Assembly (NCBI GenBank): GCA_008501825.1
Contig: QQUA01000016.1
Coordinates: 1-64,000 of the forward strand
Direction: 5' to 3'
Length of the DNA: 64,000 bases
Source of the DNA: Planctomycetota bacterium
GTDB taxonomy: Bacteria; Planctomycetota; UBA1135
The notes below the pieces were generated by a model that was not told where the DNA came from, did not search any database, and saw only the letters and a program-made list of their open reading frames with translations. The translations under genes were made by a program, and so were the position numbers. Position 1 is the first letter of the stretch; every line of letters starts with the position of its first letter. Shown here in pieces: positions 1-8,974 of the stretch.

Positions 1-190
1 CCACTCCAAGAAGCGGAGTTGGCTGCGGCTGCACATGTGGCTGTGGCTTTTGTGGCGCAACTACGTGCGGCCGATCACCGCCGAGGGCGAGCCCCCGACT
101 CCGGGGATGTTGCTGGGGGTGACCTCGAAGCGTTGGACCGCCAGGGAGCTGTTTCGGTGGAGGATCTTTTCTTCCTCCTACCTCCAATAG
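1..190 (+). CDS. Transposase, C-terminal fragment (cut by window edge)
   Basis: Read in the frame starting at base 2, this is the last 62 or so residues of the same transposase encoded in full at 41772-42800. It includes the HSKKRSWLRLHMWLW stretch and ends ...FSSSYLQ-stop, whereas copy B ends ...FSSSDLPNLQ-stop. The stop TAG (188-190) lies inside the terminal inverted repeat. The ORF-track entry 19..210 is a shadow in another frame. Whether the missing upstream part is intact cannot be seen. Confidence 0.85.
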   Translation, partial: HSKKRSWLRLHMWLWLLWRNYVRPITAEGEPPTPGMLLGVTSKRWTARELFRWRIFSSSYLQ

Positions 191-203
191 TTTGTGCCAG
201 TTT
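181..203 (+). repeat. Right terminal inverted repeat of IS copy A
   Basis: CCTCCAATAGTTTGTGCCAG followed by TTT is identical to the right repeat of copy B (42791-42813). It is the reverse complement of the left repeat of copy B with one mismatch. Confidence 0.9.
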
Positions 204-206
204 CAG

Positions 207-2903
207 TTAGAGGCCTTCCAAGTTAGCTTCCAGAGTCGCCGCCTCCTTGCTCAACTCTTTTTGCCGCTGACGTTCATGTTCCACCGTTTCGGGATCGGCA
301 TTTTCCAAAAACCGAGCATTGCTCAATTTCTTTTCCAAACCAGACAAGCCACCCTGAACCTTTTTCAACTTGCGCTCCAAAGACTTTCGCAACTTAGCCG
401 AATCAGTGCCTTCCTCGAAGGGCAAGAACACCGCCCCGCCGTAGAAGGCATCGGTACCGCATTCGGGAGGCCTTTCCAATTCGGGACTGATCGTGACTTC
501 CCCTAAGCTCGCCAAAAACAAAATCAGCGCTCGGTCCTGCTCCAAAGCTTTCCCCACTGCTTCCGATTCCACTCGAATGAGCGCAGAGGGCCGGGCGGAG
601 GGCGGCGTTTCCTGCAAGGCGCGCACGTTGCGGAAAGCCCGAACCACGTCCTGCAAACGCAAGAAATCTTCCTCCGCCTGAGGGTCCACCAAACCGGGAC
701 TTTGCGGCCAGGCCGCCACCATGCAAGCCTCGCTTTCCTTGAACCGATCTGGCAGGTGCCGCCAAAGCTCTTCGGTCATGAAAGGGACGAAGGGATGGAG
801 CAAGCGCAACCATTGCGACAACAACTTGCCCAAAGTGCAGCGAACCCGAGCCGCTTCTTCGGCTTGCGGAGTCCCCGGACCGGCATCGGCGGCGGCTCGC
901 AAGCGACGTTTGGCCGATTCCACATACCAATCGCAGAAATCGTTCCAAGTAAACCGATACAGGGCTTGAGCGGCATCATGGAAGTGATAGCCATCTAAAG
1001 CTCGACTGACTTCCTCGATTGCCGAGCTAAGACGCGATCGAATCCAACGATCTTCCAAGGCATCCCCTTCCTGGTCGGCAATCTCGCCATCGAGATGCCC
1101 CAAGACAAAGCGGGTGGCGTTCCAAATTTTATTGCAGAACCGCTGCCCGAGCTCGAAACGATTTTCCGCCAACTTCACGTCCTGACCCTCGCGAGTCAGA
1201 ATCATCAAGGAATAGCGCACCGCATCGGCGCCATAGCGCTCAATCATTTCCACTGGATCGATTCCGTTGCCGGCGCTTTTCGACATGCGCCGTCCCTTGC
1301 CGTCCAGGACCGTGGCGTGGATGTAGCAGGTGCTGAAAGGACAGCGCTCCTCCTGCGGTCGATCTTCCATGAACTCATACCCGGCCATTACCATGCGGGC
1401 CACCCACAGATAAATGATGTCCCGGGCCGTACTCAAAAATTGAGTCGGATAGAAACGAGCTAAATCCTCGGTTTTCGCCGGCCAACCCAAAGTGGAAAAA
1501 GGCCACAGCCAGGAAGAGGCCCAAGTATCGAGCACGTCTTCATCTTGCCGAACGATCGGCTTGCCGCTGACGGGATGGGCTTGGCCAATTTCCAAAGGCT
1601 TGCGGCTGGCCACCGGCACCTGGTCTTCGTCATACCAAACCGGAATCCGGTGCCCCCACCAGAGCTGCCGGCTGATGCACCAATCGCGAACGTTTTCCAG
1701 CCAGTCGAGGTAAACCTTGGTCCACCGCTCCGGCAACAGTTGCAGGGAACCGTCTTTCACCGCCTGAATGGCCGGTTGCGCCAGTTCTTTCATGCGAACG
1801 AACCATTGCTCGGAAACCAGCGGTTCAATCGCGGTTTTGGAACGGTCGCTGATGGTGACGTTGTGCACCAGATCTTCGACCTTTTCCAATAAACCCTGAG
1901 CTTCCAAATCGGCCAGGACTTGCTCCCGGGCTGCTTCCCGGCTGAGTCCGGCATAAGCTCCGGCTTCCTCATTCAAAGTGCCGTCAGGATTCAAAATATT
2001 GACGATCGGCAAGTGATGGCGGGCGCCGCGTTCGTAATCGGCGGGATCGTGACCAGGAGTCACTTTGACCGCCCCGGTGCCATAGTTCCGATCCACGGTT
2101 TCATCCCGAATCAGGGGAATCTCCCGCTCGGTCAGGGGAAGTTGCAAAATGACTTCCCGGTCGTGAGGAAAACGATCGTCGTCGGGATGCACGGCGACCC
2201 CAGTGTCCCCGAGCATGGTTTCCGGACGGGTGGTGGCGACGGCAACGAACTCCCCTTCCTTGCCCTTGATCGGATAACGCAAGGTATAAAGCTTGCCCTT
2301 GCGTTGGACGTATTCAATCTCGTCGTCGCTGACGGCGGTTTGCAATGCGCAATCCCAATTCACCAGCCGAGCGCCACGGTAAACCAGGCCTTTTTCCCAC
2401 AAGTGAACGAAAGCATCGACCACCGCCTGGGAAAGCTCTTGATCCAAAGTAAAGCGGGTGCGGCTCCAATCGCAGCTACAACCCAGACGCTTGAGTTGTT
2501 CCAAAATGCGATTGCCGTGTTCCTCCTTCCATTTCCAAATTTCGCCGACAAAGGCTTCCCGGCCCAAATCCTCTCGGGTTTGTTTGTGCTCGGCAAATAG
2601 CTTCTTCTCGACCACGGCTTGGGTAGCAATGCCGGCATGGTCGGTGCCCGGAACCCACAGGGCGTCATAGCCGCACATGCGCCGGTGACGAATCACCACG
2701 TCTTGCATGGTGTTGTTCAAGGCGTGGCCCATATGCAGCACGCCGGTTACGTTCGGCGGCGGAATGGCGATGGTGAAGGGCTTGCCTTGCGGCTTTTCCG
2801 GCGGCGAGAACAAGCCTTGGCTCTCCCAAAACCGGTAAATCGGCGTTTCGATTTCAGCCGGTTGGTAGCGGGAACTGAGGCTAGGAGCGACAGATTCAGT
2901 CAT
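207..2903 (-). CDS. valS: Valyl-tRNA synthetase
   Basis: Class I aminoacyl-tRNA synthetase that charges tRNA-Val with valine in the cytoplasm and edits misactivated threonine. The HIGH-type motif appears as HMGH inside PPPNVTGVLHMGHA near residue 60. The KMSKS loop appears as RRMSKS near residue 540, followed by the anticodon-binding domain. The last 65 residues form the Lys/Glu-rich coiled-coil arm typical of ValS. About 898 residues is normal for the family. I chose the ATG at 2903 because the sequence from SRYQPAEIETPIY aligns with the usual ValS N-terminus; the ORF track starts 6 codons earlier at a GTG. The start overlaps the stop of the upstream reductase gene, suggesting cotranscription. 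The TAA at 207-209 is 3 bases from an IS end, so any native terminator has been displaced. Confidence 0.97.
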   Translation of the reverse strand: MTESVAPSLSSRYQPAEIETPIYRFWESQGLFSPPEKPQGKPFTIAIPPPNVTGVLHMGHALNNTMQDVVIRHRRMCGYDALWVPGTDHAGIATQAVVEKKLFAEHKQTREDLGREAFVGEIWKWKEEHGNRILEQLKRLGCSCDWSRTRFTLDQELSQAVVDAFVHLWEKGLVYRGARLVNWDCALQTAVSDDEIEYVQRKGKLYTLRYPIKGKEGEFVAVATTRPETMLGDTGVAVHPDDDRFPHDREVILQLPLTEREIPLIRDETVDRNYGTGAVKVTPGHDPADYERGARHHLPIVNILNPDGTLNEEAGAYAGLSREAAREQVLADLEAQGLLEKVEDLVHNVTISDRSKTAIEPLVSEQWFVRMKELAQPAIQAVKDGSLQLLPERWTKVYLDWLENVRDWCISRQLWWGHRIPVWYDEDQVPVASRKPLEIGQAHPVSGKPIVRQDEDVLDTWASSWLWPFSTLGWPAKTEDLARFYPTQFLSTARDIIYLWVARMVMAGYEFMEDRPQEERCPFSTCYIHATVLDGKGRRMSKSAGNGIDPVEMIERYGADAVRYSLMILTREGQDVKLAENRFELGQRFCNKIWNATRFVLGHLDGEIADQEGDALEDRWIRSRLSSAIEEVSRALDGYHFHDAAQALYRFTWNDFCDWYVESAKRRLRAAADAGPGTPQAEEAARVRCTLGKLLSQWLRLLHPFVPFMTEELWRHLPDRFKESEACMVAAWPQSPGLVDPQAEEDFLRLQDVVRAFRNVRALQETPPSARPSALIRVESEAVGKALEQDRALILFLASLGEVTISPELERPPECGTDAFYGGAVFLPFEEGTDSAKLRKSLERKLKKVQGGLSGLEKKLSNARFLENADPETVEHERQRQKELSKEAATLEANLEGL

Positions 2904-3825
2904 CGTGCTTGCGCGCATCACCCTTCTCGGAAGCGGAAGGGTGGTAACGAGCCAGGGATTCTCTCAGATTCGGCGGCACCCAGCCCAACTCCTTCCGAGC
3001 CCGCTCGCATTTCAAAACCAAGCGAAGGGGTCGGGGCGGGCCTTGATAATCCTTGGCCCAGGCCGCCTCGAAGTCGGCTTTGACCGCCGCAGCCCGACAA
3101 AGTTCTACGCCAAGCTGAAAGCGACTGACGGCCTCAGCTCCGGCGAAATGAAATACCCCGGGCAACGGCCGTCGAACCCAAGCCCACAAAGCCTCGGCGA
3201 TGCAGTCCACCGCCGCCGGGCAGCGGATTTCATCTTGGAACAAGCTTGGCCGCTGGCCGGCGCCAAGGGCTTGTAATAAAGCGGTATCGGTCCCCATGCG
3301 GCCGGGGCCGGCCTGCGGGCCGAGCAGCAGCGGCAAGCGGGCCACCGTTCCTCCCGCTTCCAGAACCGCCGCCTCCGCCGCCGCTTTGCTGCGGCCGTAA
3401 AGCTGCAACGGATTCGGGGCTGCGTCTTCGGCGTAAGCTTCCGCCGTGCCATCGAACACCATGTCGGTGGAAATGAACAGAAACGGGATATCCCCTTGGC
3501 GGCAGGCTTGCGCCATTTCCACGCTGGCTTCGACGTTGACCCGCCAGGTCCGATCTGGCTCCTGTTCGCAGTCTTGGGCCCGAGTCATGGCGGCAGCGTG
3601 CATCACGAATTCGGGTTTCAAGTGCTGCACAGCGTCGGCGGCGACCCCTTCCTGCTCCAGATCCAGCCGGTGGAAAGAGGCTTCCGGCCAGGCGGCGGGC
3701 CGGCGGCGGCCGGCGAGGGCCACGGCTATATCGGCGGGTAGCGTGGCGGCCAGGCCTAGTCCCAGCACGCCCCCTGCCCCGGTTACCAAGCCTTGCTTGT
3801 TTCGTGGCTGCTCCATGGAGCCCAT
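2896..3825 (-). CDS. NAD(P)-dependent sugar reductase, dTDP-4-dehydrorhamnose reductase-like
   Basis: Short-chain dehydrogenase/extended family protein of the RmlD/RfbD type. It has an N-terminal Rossmann motif TGAGGVLG, a STDMVFDG segment typical of RmlD, and the catalytic YGRSK (YxxxK) motif near the middle. RmlD enzymes reduce dTDP-4-keto-rhamnose in dTDP-rhamnose synthesis, but no rmlA, rmlB or rmlC is nearby, so the true substrate could be another nucleotide sugar or a different carbonyl compound. The ATG at 3825 is preferred because GGGAG lies 8 bases upstream; the ORF track starts 14 codons earlier. Its 3' end overlaps valS. It is transcribed divergently from the lipid kinase gene. Confidence 0.8.
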   Translation of the reverse strand: MGSMEQPRNKQGLVTGAGGVLGLGLAATLPADIAVALAGRRRPAAWPEASFHRLDLEQEGVAADAVQHLKPEFVMHAAAMTRAQDCEQEPDRTWRVNVEASVEMAQACRQGDIPFLFISTDMVFDGTAEAYAEDAAPNPLQLYGRSKAAAEAAVLEAGGTVARLPLLLGPQAGPGRMGTDTALLQALGAGQRPSLFQDEIRCPAAVDCIAEALWAWVRRPLPGVFHFAGAEAVSRFQLGVELCRAAAVKADFEAAWAKDYQGPPRPLRLVLKCERARKELGWVPPNLRESLARYHPSASEKGDARKHDD

Positions 3826-3884
3826 GTTGTTTTCTCCCTTCCCTTTATGCCAGCCCTCGAAGACCACTGCTAGGATGGCCGGCC

Positions 3885-4850
3885 ATGCGCATCGGTTTGC
3901 TCGTGAATCCGCGGTCGGGTCGGGGGAAAGCCCGCAGTTTCGCTCCCCTTATGGAAACCAGTTTGCGCCGCCGGGGCCACCGCTGGGAGCGATTGGACAG
4001 CCAAGATGAAGCGGAGGCCATTCGCTGGGTGGCGGAGCGGGCGTCCGACTTCGAACGGCTCCTGGTTCTCGGTGGGGACGGTTCCCTGAATGCGGCTTTA
4101 AATGGCCTACCGGAACAGCCTCCCCCTACCGGCTTGGTGCCCCTGGGTTCCAGCAACCTTTTGGGCCGGGAAATGAAACTGCCCAAAGACCCGGACACCG
4201 TCACCACCATGTTGGAAACCGGCCGCGTCTTACCGTTGGACGTCGGCTTGCTGTCCAGCCCCGGCCTCGGCCAAAAGGGCTTGGGGCCGGAAGGCAACCA
4301 ACGGCGCAGCTTCCTTTGCTTCGACTGCGGCTACGGCGGTGAACTGATGCGGCGCATGGAGGACATCCGCCAGCGCAAATCCGGCACCGTGTTTCGGCCC
4401 CTTTATTACCCCCTGATCTTCAAGATGTTTTGGGATTGGAAACCCAAACCGCAACGAGTCATCGCCGACGGCGAGGAATTGGGCGTATTCCCTTACGTCA
4501 TCGCTTCCAGCGTCCGCTCATACGCCAGCCCTCACTTGATTCTGGGTCCGACTTGGGTAAACGACGGCTACTGGGACCTCTATGCCATGAACCGGGCGGG
4601 ATTCTGGCGTCTGCTGCCGGTGGCCATGCGCGGCATGCTTTCCCAAGTGGAAGGCTCCCCCCGGGTGCTCCACCGCCGAGTCCGGCATCTCAAGGTGGAA
4701 GGCCAACCCTCGGAGCTGCAGATCGATGGCGATTTTGCCGGCGCTTCCCCGGTAGAATTCCAGGTCACCGATTTCCGACTCCCCCTGGTGCTGCCCGCTG
4801 ATGCCCCGAGACCTGACGCCGTTGCTGGAAACGATCTCGAAAGGCTCTGA
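3885..4850 (+). CDS. Diacylglycerol kinase family lipid kinase
   Basis: Member of the DAGK_cat/LCB5/YegS family, which phosphorylates diacylglycerol, sphingoid bases or related lipids at the inner membrane face. Visible signatures are an N-terminal NPRSGRGKA nucleotide-binding segment, the conserved GGDGSLNAALNGL loop near residue 65, and PLGSSNLLGRE, the equivalent of the usual GTxND loop. The C-terminal half carries the beta-rich domain ending in LQIDGDFAG. About 321 residues is typical. The ATG at 3885 begins the family-like MRIGLLVNP; the ORF track extends 27 codons upstream without support. The 3' end overlaps the kdsA start by 50 bases, which implies coupled expression. Confidence 0.85.
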   Translation: MRIGLLVNPRSGRGKARSFAPLMETSLRRRGHRWERLDSQDEAEAIRWVAERASDFERLLVLGGDGSLNAALNGLPEQPPPTGLVPLGSSNLLGREMKLPKDPDTVTTMLETGRVLPLDVGLLSSPGLGQKGLGPEGNQRRSFLCFDCGYGGELMRRMEDIRQRKSGTVFRPLYYPLIFKMFWDWKPKPQRVIADGEELGVFPYVIASSVRSYASPHLILGPTWVNDGYWDLYAMNRAGFWRLLPVAMRGMLSQVEGSPRVLHRRVRHLKVEGQPSELQIDGDFAGASPVEFQVTDFRLPLVLPADAPRPDAVAGNDLERL

Positions 4851-5643
4851 AGCCCCCTGGCTTCTTGCCGGCCCGTGCGCCATCGAAGGGCCGCAAACGC
4901 TGGAATATGCCCAGCAAACCGCCGAAGCCCTGGAAGGCTTAGCTTGTCGCTGGATTTTCAAAGCCAGTTTCGACAAGGCCAATCGCACCTCTTTGAGCAG
5001 CCCTCGGGGCGTGGGCCTAGGACCGGGATTGCAGATCTTGGCCGAGATTCGGCAACGGCTCCAGGTTCCGGTGGTGACCGACGTCCATCTCCCGGAACAA
5101 TGCGCCCCGGCGGCGGAAGTGGCCGACGTCCTGCAAATTCCTGCTTTTCTGGCCCGCCAAACCGACCTACTGAAGGCCGCCGGCTCCACCGGAGCGATCG
5201 TCAACCTGAAAAAGGGCCAATTCATGGCTCCGGCCGACATGGGCCCGGCCTCGAAGAAATTGGAAGCTTCCGGAGCGCGATCCGTATGGCTTACCGAACG
5301 CGGCACTTTTTTCGGCTACGGCCGATTGGTGGTGGATTTCACCGCCCTGGCCGAAATGGAGGCCCTCGGTTTCCCAGTAATGTTGGACGCCACCCATTCG
5401 GTGCAGCGTCCTGGAAGCCTGGGTGACCAGACTGGCGGGGATTGGACCTTGGCACCGTTGTTACTCCGGGCTGGAGCCGCCGCTGGTTACCACGGCTTTT
5501 TCGTGGAGACCCACCCGTGTCCGCTTTCCTCGCCTTCCGACGGTCCCAACATGATCCCGCTGGAGAACCTCCGGGAGATCATGCAGGAAGTCCTGGAGAT
5601 CGCGGAAATCCGCCGGCGACGTGCCCGCCAATTGCAACCATGA
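4801..5643 (+). CDS. kdsA: 3-deoxy-8-phosphooctulonate synthase (KDO-8-P synthase)
   Basis: Condenses phosphoenolpyruvate with arabinose-5-phosphate to KDO-8-phosphate, a step committed to the lipopolysaccharide core. Recognisable blocks are AGPCAIEG near residue 23, FKASFDKANRTS, VVTDVHLPEQ, LKKGQFMAP, DATHSVQRPG and VETHPCPLSSPSDGPN. Cysteine 26 sits where metal-dependent KdsA enzymes have the metal-binding Cys and the E. coli enzyme has Asn, so this is predicted to be the metal-dependent class. 280 residues is normal. It begins inside the end of the lipid kinase gene and ends in an ATGA overlap with the downstream Ser/Thr kinase. It is strong evidence for a KDO-containing outer membrane. 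Confidence 0.96.
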   Translation: MPRDLTPLLETISKGSEAPWLLAGPCAIEGPQTLEYAQQTAEALEGLACRWIFKASFDKANRTSLSSPRGVGLGPGLQILAEIRQRLQVPVVTDVHLPEQCAPAAEVADVLQIPAFLARQTDLLKAAGSTGAIVNLKKGQFMAPADMGPASKKLEASGARSVWLTERGTFFGYGRLVVDFTALAEMEALGFPVMLDATHSVQRPGSLGDQTGGDWTLAPLLLRAGAAAGYHGFFVETHPCPLSSPSDGPNMIPLENLREIMQEVLEIAEIRRRRARQLQP

Positions 5644-7640
5644 GCCTGCCGACGATCCCGCTGCCGGCCCACTCTCCGAGCCTGGAAGACCTCCAGCAGC
5701 AGTTGCCGGATTACCGCGAGTTCCGCTGCATCGGAGCCGGGGCCATGGGCGTGGTCTTCGAGGCCTGGCACGAGCCCTTGGAACGGCAGGTGGCGGTCAA
5801 AGTGCTGCACCCCACGGTGCTCAGCAACTCGCAAACCGTGGTGCGCTTCTTCCGGGAAGCCCGGTCCATGGCGCGGCTGTCCCACCCCAACATCGTGCAG
5901 GTTCACGAAGTTGGCGGGGAAGGTCACCTGCCTTATTTCACCATGGCTCTGTTGGCCGGCGGCAGTTTGAAAGAGCGGATTCAACAGGGTGCGCTGCCGC
6001 CGCGGGATGCCGCCAGGATCAGCCGCCAGATTGCCGAAGCCCTGGAACACGCCCACGACCGCAGCAGCCTGCACCGGGACATCAAACCCGGAAACGTGCT
6101 CTTGGACGACCGGGACCAGGCTTTGCTTACCGATTTCGGCCTGGTTCGGCGAACAGATTCCGCCACCCTGACCGCCAGCGACGCCATCGTCGGGACACCT
6201 CAGTACATGAGCCCGGAGCAAGTCCGCGGGCAACGCTTGGACGGCCGCTCCGATCAATTTTCACTTGGCTCCACTCTGTATGAAATGTTGGTGGGCGAGC
6301 CGCCTTTTCAAGGGGACAATCCGGTCGCCGTTTTAAAGGCCATTTGCGACAGTCAACCCCGCTCTTTGCGCAAATTACGCCCGGAAATCCCGGCCTCCTT
6401 GGAAGCGGTGGTGATGCGGATGCTGGAAAAGGATCCGGATCGCCGTTACGCCGACATGAAAGCGGTGCGGGAAGACCTTGATCGCTATCTCCGCGGCGAA
6501 GCGGTGGAATCGACCCTACCGGGGCCGCTGACTCGCAGTTGGCGCCGCTTGCAGAGCAACCGCCTGGCCACCCGCTACGCCGCAGTGGCTTTGGTTGCGG
6601 CGATCTTGGCCAGCACCTATTTCTTCAACAACATGGCCCTGATCAGCGAGTCCAATTACAACCAGGTCTTGAATGAGATCAGCGGTTTCATCCAAGCCAA
6701 TCAAAGCGAAGAAGCGATCGCCTTAATCCAGGCCATGGATCCGGAAGACCGTCGCAAACCGGAAGTTTTGCGATTGCACTTGCAGGCGGCGGAACGAGGC
6801 GGCGACACCGGCCTGGCGACGTATCTCGGCGAACAATGGTTGGAAGCTTCCCCCCGGGACCCGGAACGTTTGGAAAAAATGTATTCGCTCTATTTGAGCG
6901 AAGGCCAACACCGAGACGCTTGGAGGGTTTTGCAAGCCCTTTGTCGGGAACGGATGGAACTTCCTCCAGGCCAGAAGATGGACTGGCGGCAAGCTCCTCC
7001 CCATTTGTTGCTGCAAGCGATTGGATTGCACCACGAAAGCAGTCGCCATGAATTGCAGGATTACCTGGCTCAATTCGCCCGCTTGCAAGAAATGGCCTCG
7101 GTTCAGGATCCTATCCTGGTCACCATCGTGCAAGATCGCATCGCCCGTTTGACCGGTTCCACCACCTTGGAATTGTCCAAGATGGAACGCTTTCTGGATT
7201 ATTTAAACGAGCATCCGGAAAACAGTTATCAGTTGGAAGCAAGCACTTATCACGCCTACTGGCTCAGCCTTTGGGCCATTTTCCAACAACACCCGTCCAC
7301 CGTGGAGGATGCCAGCGCTGCGGTTTCCAACGTCATTGCTTTAAAACCCTTCGACGTCGTGGCGTTGGAATACGGCCTGGCTTTGGCCGACTTGGTGAAA
7401 AAGCAAAGCTCCCGGGGAGGAGACGACCAATCCTTGGCCCAGGCGGAAGAATTGCAAGAGCGTTATCGCTTCATGCTGGATGCGGCCAGAGGCGCCATCG
7501 AATTGACCCGCCGCGAATTTGAAAGCTCCGCCGCGGAATTGGCGCCCCCCAGCAGCACTCAAGCCGTGGGACCCTTGGGCCGGGCTCAGGAATTCGTCGG
7601 CGGCGTGTTCCAGGGCTTGTTCGGCGGCGAATCGGAATAG
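5640..7640 (+). CDS. Hanks-type Ser/Thr protein kinase with membrane anchor and C-terminal helical (TPR-like) domain
   Basis: The kinase domain spans roughly residues 25-285. It has the glycine loop GAGAMGVVF, catalytic lysine in VAVKVL (about residue 54), HRDIKPGNVLL (about 144), a TDFGLV activation-segment start, and GTPQYMSPEQVRG. One transmembrane helix (AAVALVAAILASTYFF, about 312-330) follows. The remaining 330 or so residues are predicted extracytoplasmic and helical, with TPR-like spacing, but I cannot name the domain. The start ATG at 5640 overlaps the kdsA stop as ATGA; the ORF track start at 5442 lies deep inside kdsA and is rejected. Likely role: phosphorylating cytoplasmic proteins in response to an envelope signal. 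Its substrates are not apparent. Confidence 0.9.
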   Translation: MSLPTIPLPAHSPSLEDLQQQLPDYREFRCIGAGAMGVVFEAWHEPLERQVAVKVLHPTVLSNSQTVVRFFREARSMARLSHPNIVQVHEVGGEGHLPYFTMALLAGGSLKERIQQGALPPRDAARISRQIAEALEHAHDRSSLHRDIKPGNVLLDDRDQALLTDFGLVRRTDSATLTASDAIVGTPQYMSPEQVRGQRLDGRSDQFSLGSTLYEMLVGEPPFQGDNPVAVLKAICDSQPRSLRKLRPEIPASLEAVVMRMLEKDPDRRYADMKAVREDLDRYLRGEAVESTLPGPLTRSWRRLQSNRLATRYAAVALVAAILASTYFFNNMALISESNYNQVLNEISGFIQANQSEEAIALIQAMDPEDRRKPEVLRLHLQAAERGGDTGLATYLGEQWLEASPRDPERLEKMYSLYLSEGQHRDAWRVLQALCRERMELPPGQKMDWRQAPPHLLLQAIGLHHESSRHELQDYLAQFARLQEMASVQDPILVTIVQDRIARLTGSTTLELSKMERFLDYLNEHPENSYQLEASTYHAYWLSLWAIFQQHPSTVEDASAAVSNVIALKPFDVVALEYGLALADLVKKQSSRGGDDQSLAQAEELQERYRFMLDAARGAIELTRREFESSAAELAPPSSTQAVGPLGRAQEFVGGVFQGLFGGESE

Positions 7641-7732
7641 TAGATTTCGGAGTTCATTGGCCGAATGGGGCTTCCGGCCCTTTCCGCAAAAACGGTCAAG
7701 CGCGATCAAGAAGTTCTGGATAGGGTTTCCTC

Positions 7733-8941
7733 ATGGAAATTCAAGTGTCCGATTGCCTGAGCCGGAGAAGGACTTCGAATAAAGGTCGGGGCAAAACCCA
7801 CCGCCTTCGAACTGGCTTTCTCATTGGCTTCTGCCTTGGAACTGCATTCCTGTTTTCTTCCCAAGCCAGCGGGCAAGGTCCCCTGTACCGCCTCGGCTCC
7901 GTTTCAGAAAATCAAAACCTTCGGGGCCCCTTGCAGCCTCCAGCTCAATCCGAACCTGGAGTATGGCTGGTCGAAAAGGATATTCGCCTGCATTACCAGT
8001 CCCAGGGTCGAGGGCGCCCGGTGCTGGTGGTCCACGGTGGCCCCGGCGTTCCTTATTCCAAGCCTTGGGCGGGCTTGGAAAGTTTGAAAGAAGACTTTCA
8101 GTTTTATGACTACCACCAGCGTGGTTGCGGGGAATCCAGTCGCCCCATTCAACGCTTGCACGGTTCCTTCTTGGAAAACGCCACCGCACTGGAACGAACC
8201 CTTGGCGTGGGCGCCCAAATCGCCGATATCGAACGCATCCGCCGGATATTGAACCAAGAAAAACTCCTTTTGATCGGCCACTCTTACGGTGGTTTCCTGG
8301 CCACTCTGTACGCCGCTGAATTTCCGAACCGGGTGGAGAAGTTGATTTTGGTTGCCCCGGCTGGGGTTTTAAGTCCACCGGACAAACAACGCAATTTGTT
8401 CGAACAGACCCGAAACCGTTTGCCTTCCGAAGATCGCCCGGAATTCGACAGTCTGCTTCGAAAGTACTTTGATTTCGGTTCTCTTTTCCAGAAAAGCGAC
8501 CAGGAACTGGCGGCCCTCCATCAGGAGGTCGGTCGTTTCGTACTTCAAGCCATGGGCTATCCCGAGCAGCCAGAACCAGCCAAAGCAAAGGTCGGCGGCT
8601 GGGCCGTTTTCGCCCTTTATTTCAGTACCGGAATGACCGGAGACTTCACTCCGGCCCTTAGCCGAATCCAAGCTCCGACTTTGATCCTCTACGGAGAGGA
8701 CGACACCATGTCCCTTGCCGGAGTGGAGAGTTACCGGGGAATTCCCGGTTCGACCCTGACCGCGGTGGCACGTGAGCCAGGCGGCGGGAGGGCCGGGCAT
8801 TTCCTGTTCGAAGACTGCCCGCAAACTTTCGGCCGCTTGGCCGGCACTTTTTTGAAAGAAGCATCCAAGCCAACCGAATCAAGGAAGAGCCAAGCAGCTT
8901 CCAAGGCTGGTACTTTATCCTCGGCCGTGAAGAAACCCTGA
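7733..8941 (+). CDS. Exported alpha/beta hydrolase, proline iminopeptidase-like
   Basis: Alpha/beta-hydrolase fold of the S33 type. The oxyanion-hole motif HGGPGVP lies near residue 100, the DYHQRGCGESSRP segment is typical of proline iminopeptidases, the nucleophile elbow GHSYGG is near 182, the acid is in YGEDDTM near 320, and the histidine is in GHFLFED near 355. Unlike cytoplasmic PIPs it has a basic N-terminus followed by a hydrophobic stretch (FLIGFCLGTAFLFSSQASG), consistent with export. S33 enzymes release N-terminal proline or hydrolyse other amides and esters; the substrate here is not predictable. The C-terminal 35 residues are a low-complexity Lys/Ser/Ala extension. AGGG 7 bases upstream supports the ATG at 7733. 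Confidence 0.82.
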   Translation: MEIQVSDCLSRRRTSNKGRGKTHRLRTGFLIGFCLGTAFLFSSQASGQGPLYRLGSVSENQNLRGPLQPPAQSEPGVWLVEKDIRLHYQSQGRGRPVLVVHGGPGVPYSKPWAGLESLKEDFQFYDYHQRGCGESSRPIQRLHGSFLENATALERTLGVGAQIADIERIRRILNQEKLLLIGHSYGGFLATLYAAEFPNRVEKLILVAPAGVLSPPDKQRNLFEQTRNRLPSEDRPEFDSLLRKYFDFGSLFQKSDQELAALHQEVGRFVLQAMGYPEQPEPAKAKVGGWAVFALYFSTGMTGDFTPALSRIQAPTLILYGEDDTMSLAGVESYRGIPGSTLTAVAREPGGGRAGHFLFEDCPQTFGRLAGTFLKEASKPTESRKSQAASKAGTLSSAVKKP

Positions 8942-8974
8942 GAAGAGATCGATCTCACTTCCGCCGCCGTCCGG

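Larger units (their letters stand above)
1..203 (+). mobile_element. Right end of an insertion sequence (copy A), cut by the window start
   Basis: The first 203 bases match the right end of the complete element at 41668-42813. Bases 1-126 are identical to 42602-42727; after that there are a few substitutions and a 9-base length difference near the transposase stop. The copy ends in the same terminal inverted repeat and lies in the same orientation as copy B. The rest of this copy lies upstream of the window. Its outer end is 3 bases from the valS stop codon. Confidence 0.9.

Noticed and set aside
1920-2600. Long plus-strand ORF opposite valS
   Set aside because: Antisense shadow of a confidently identified gene; no ribosome-binding site or family signature.
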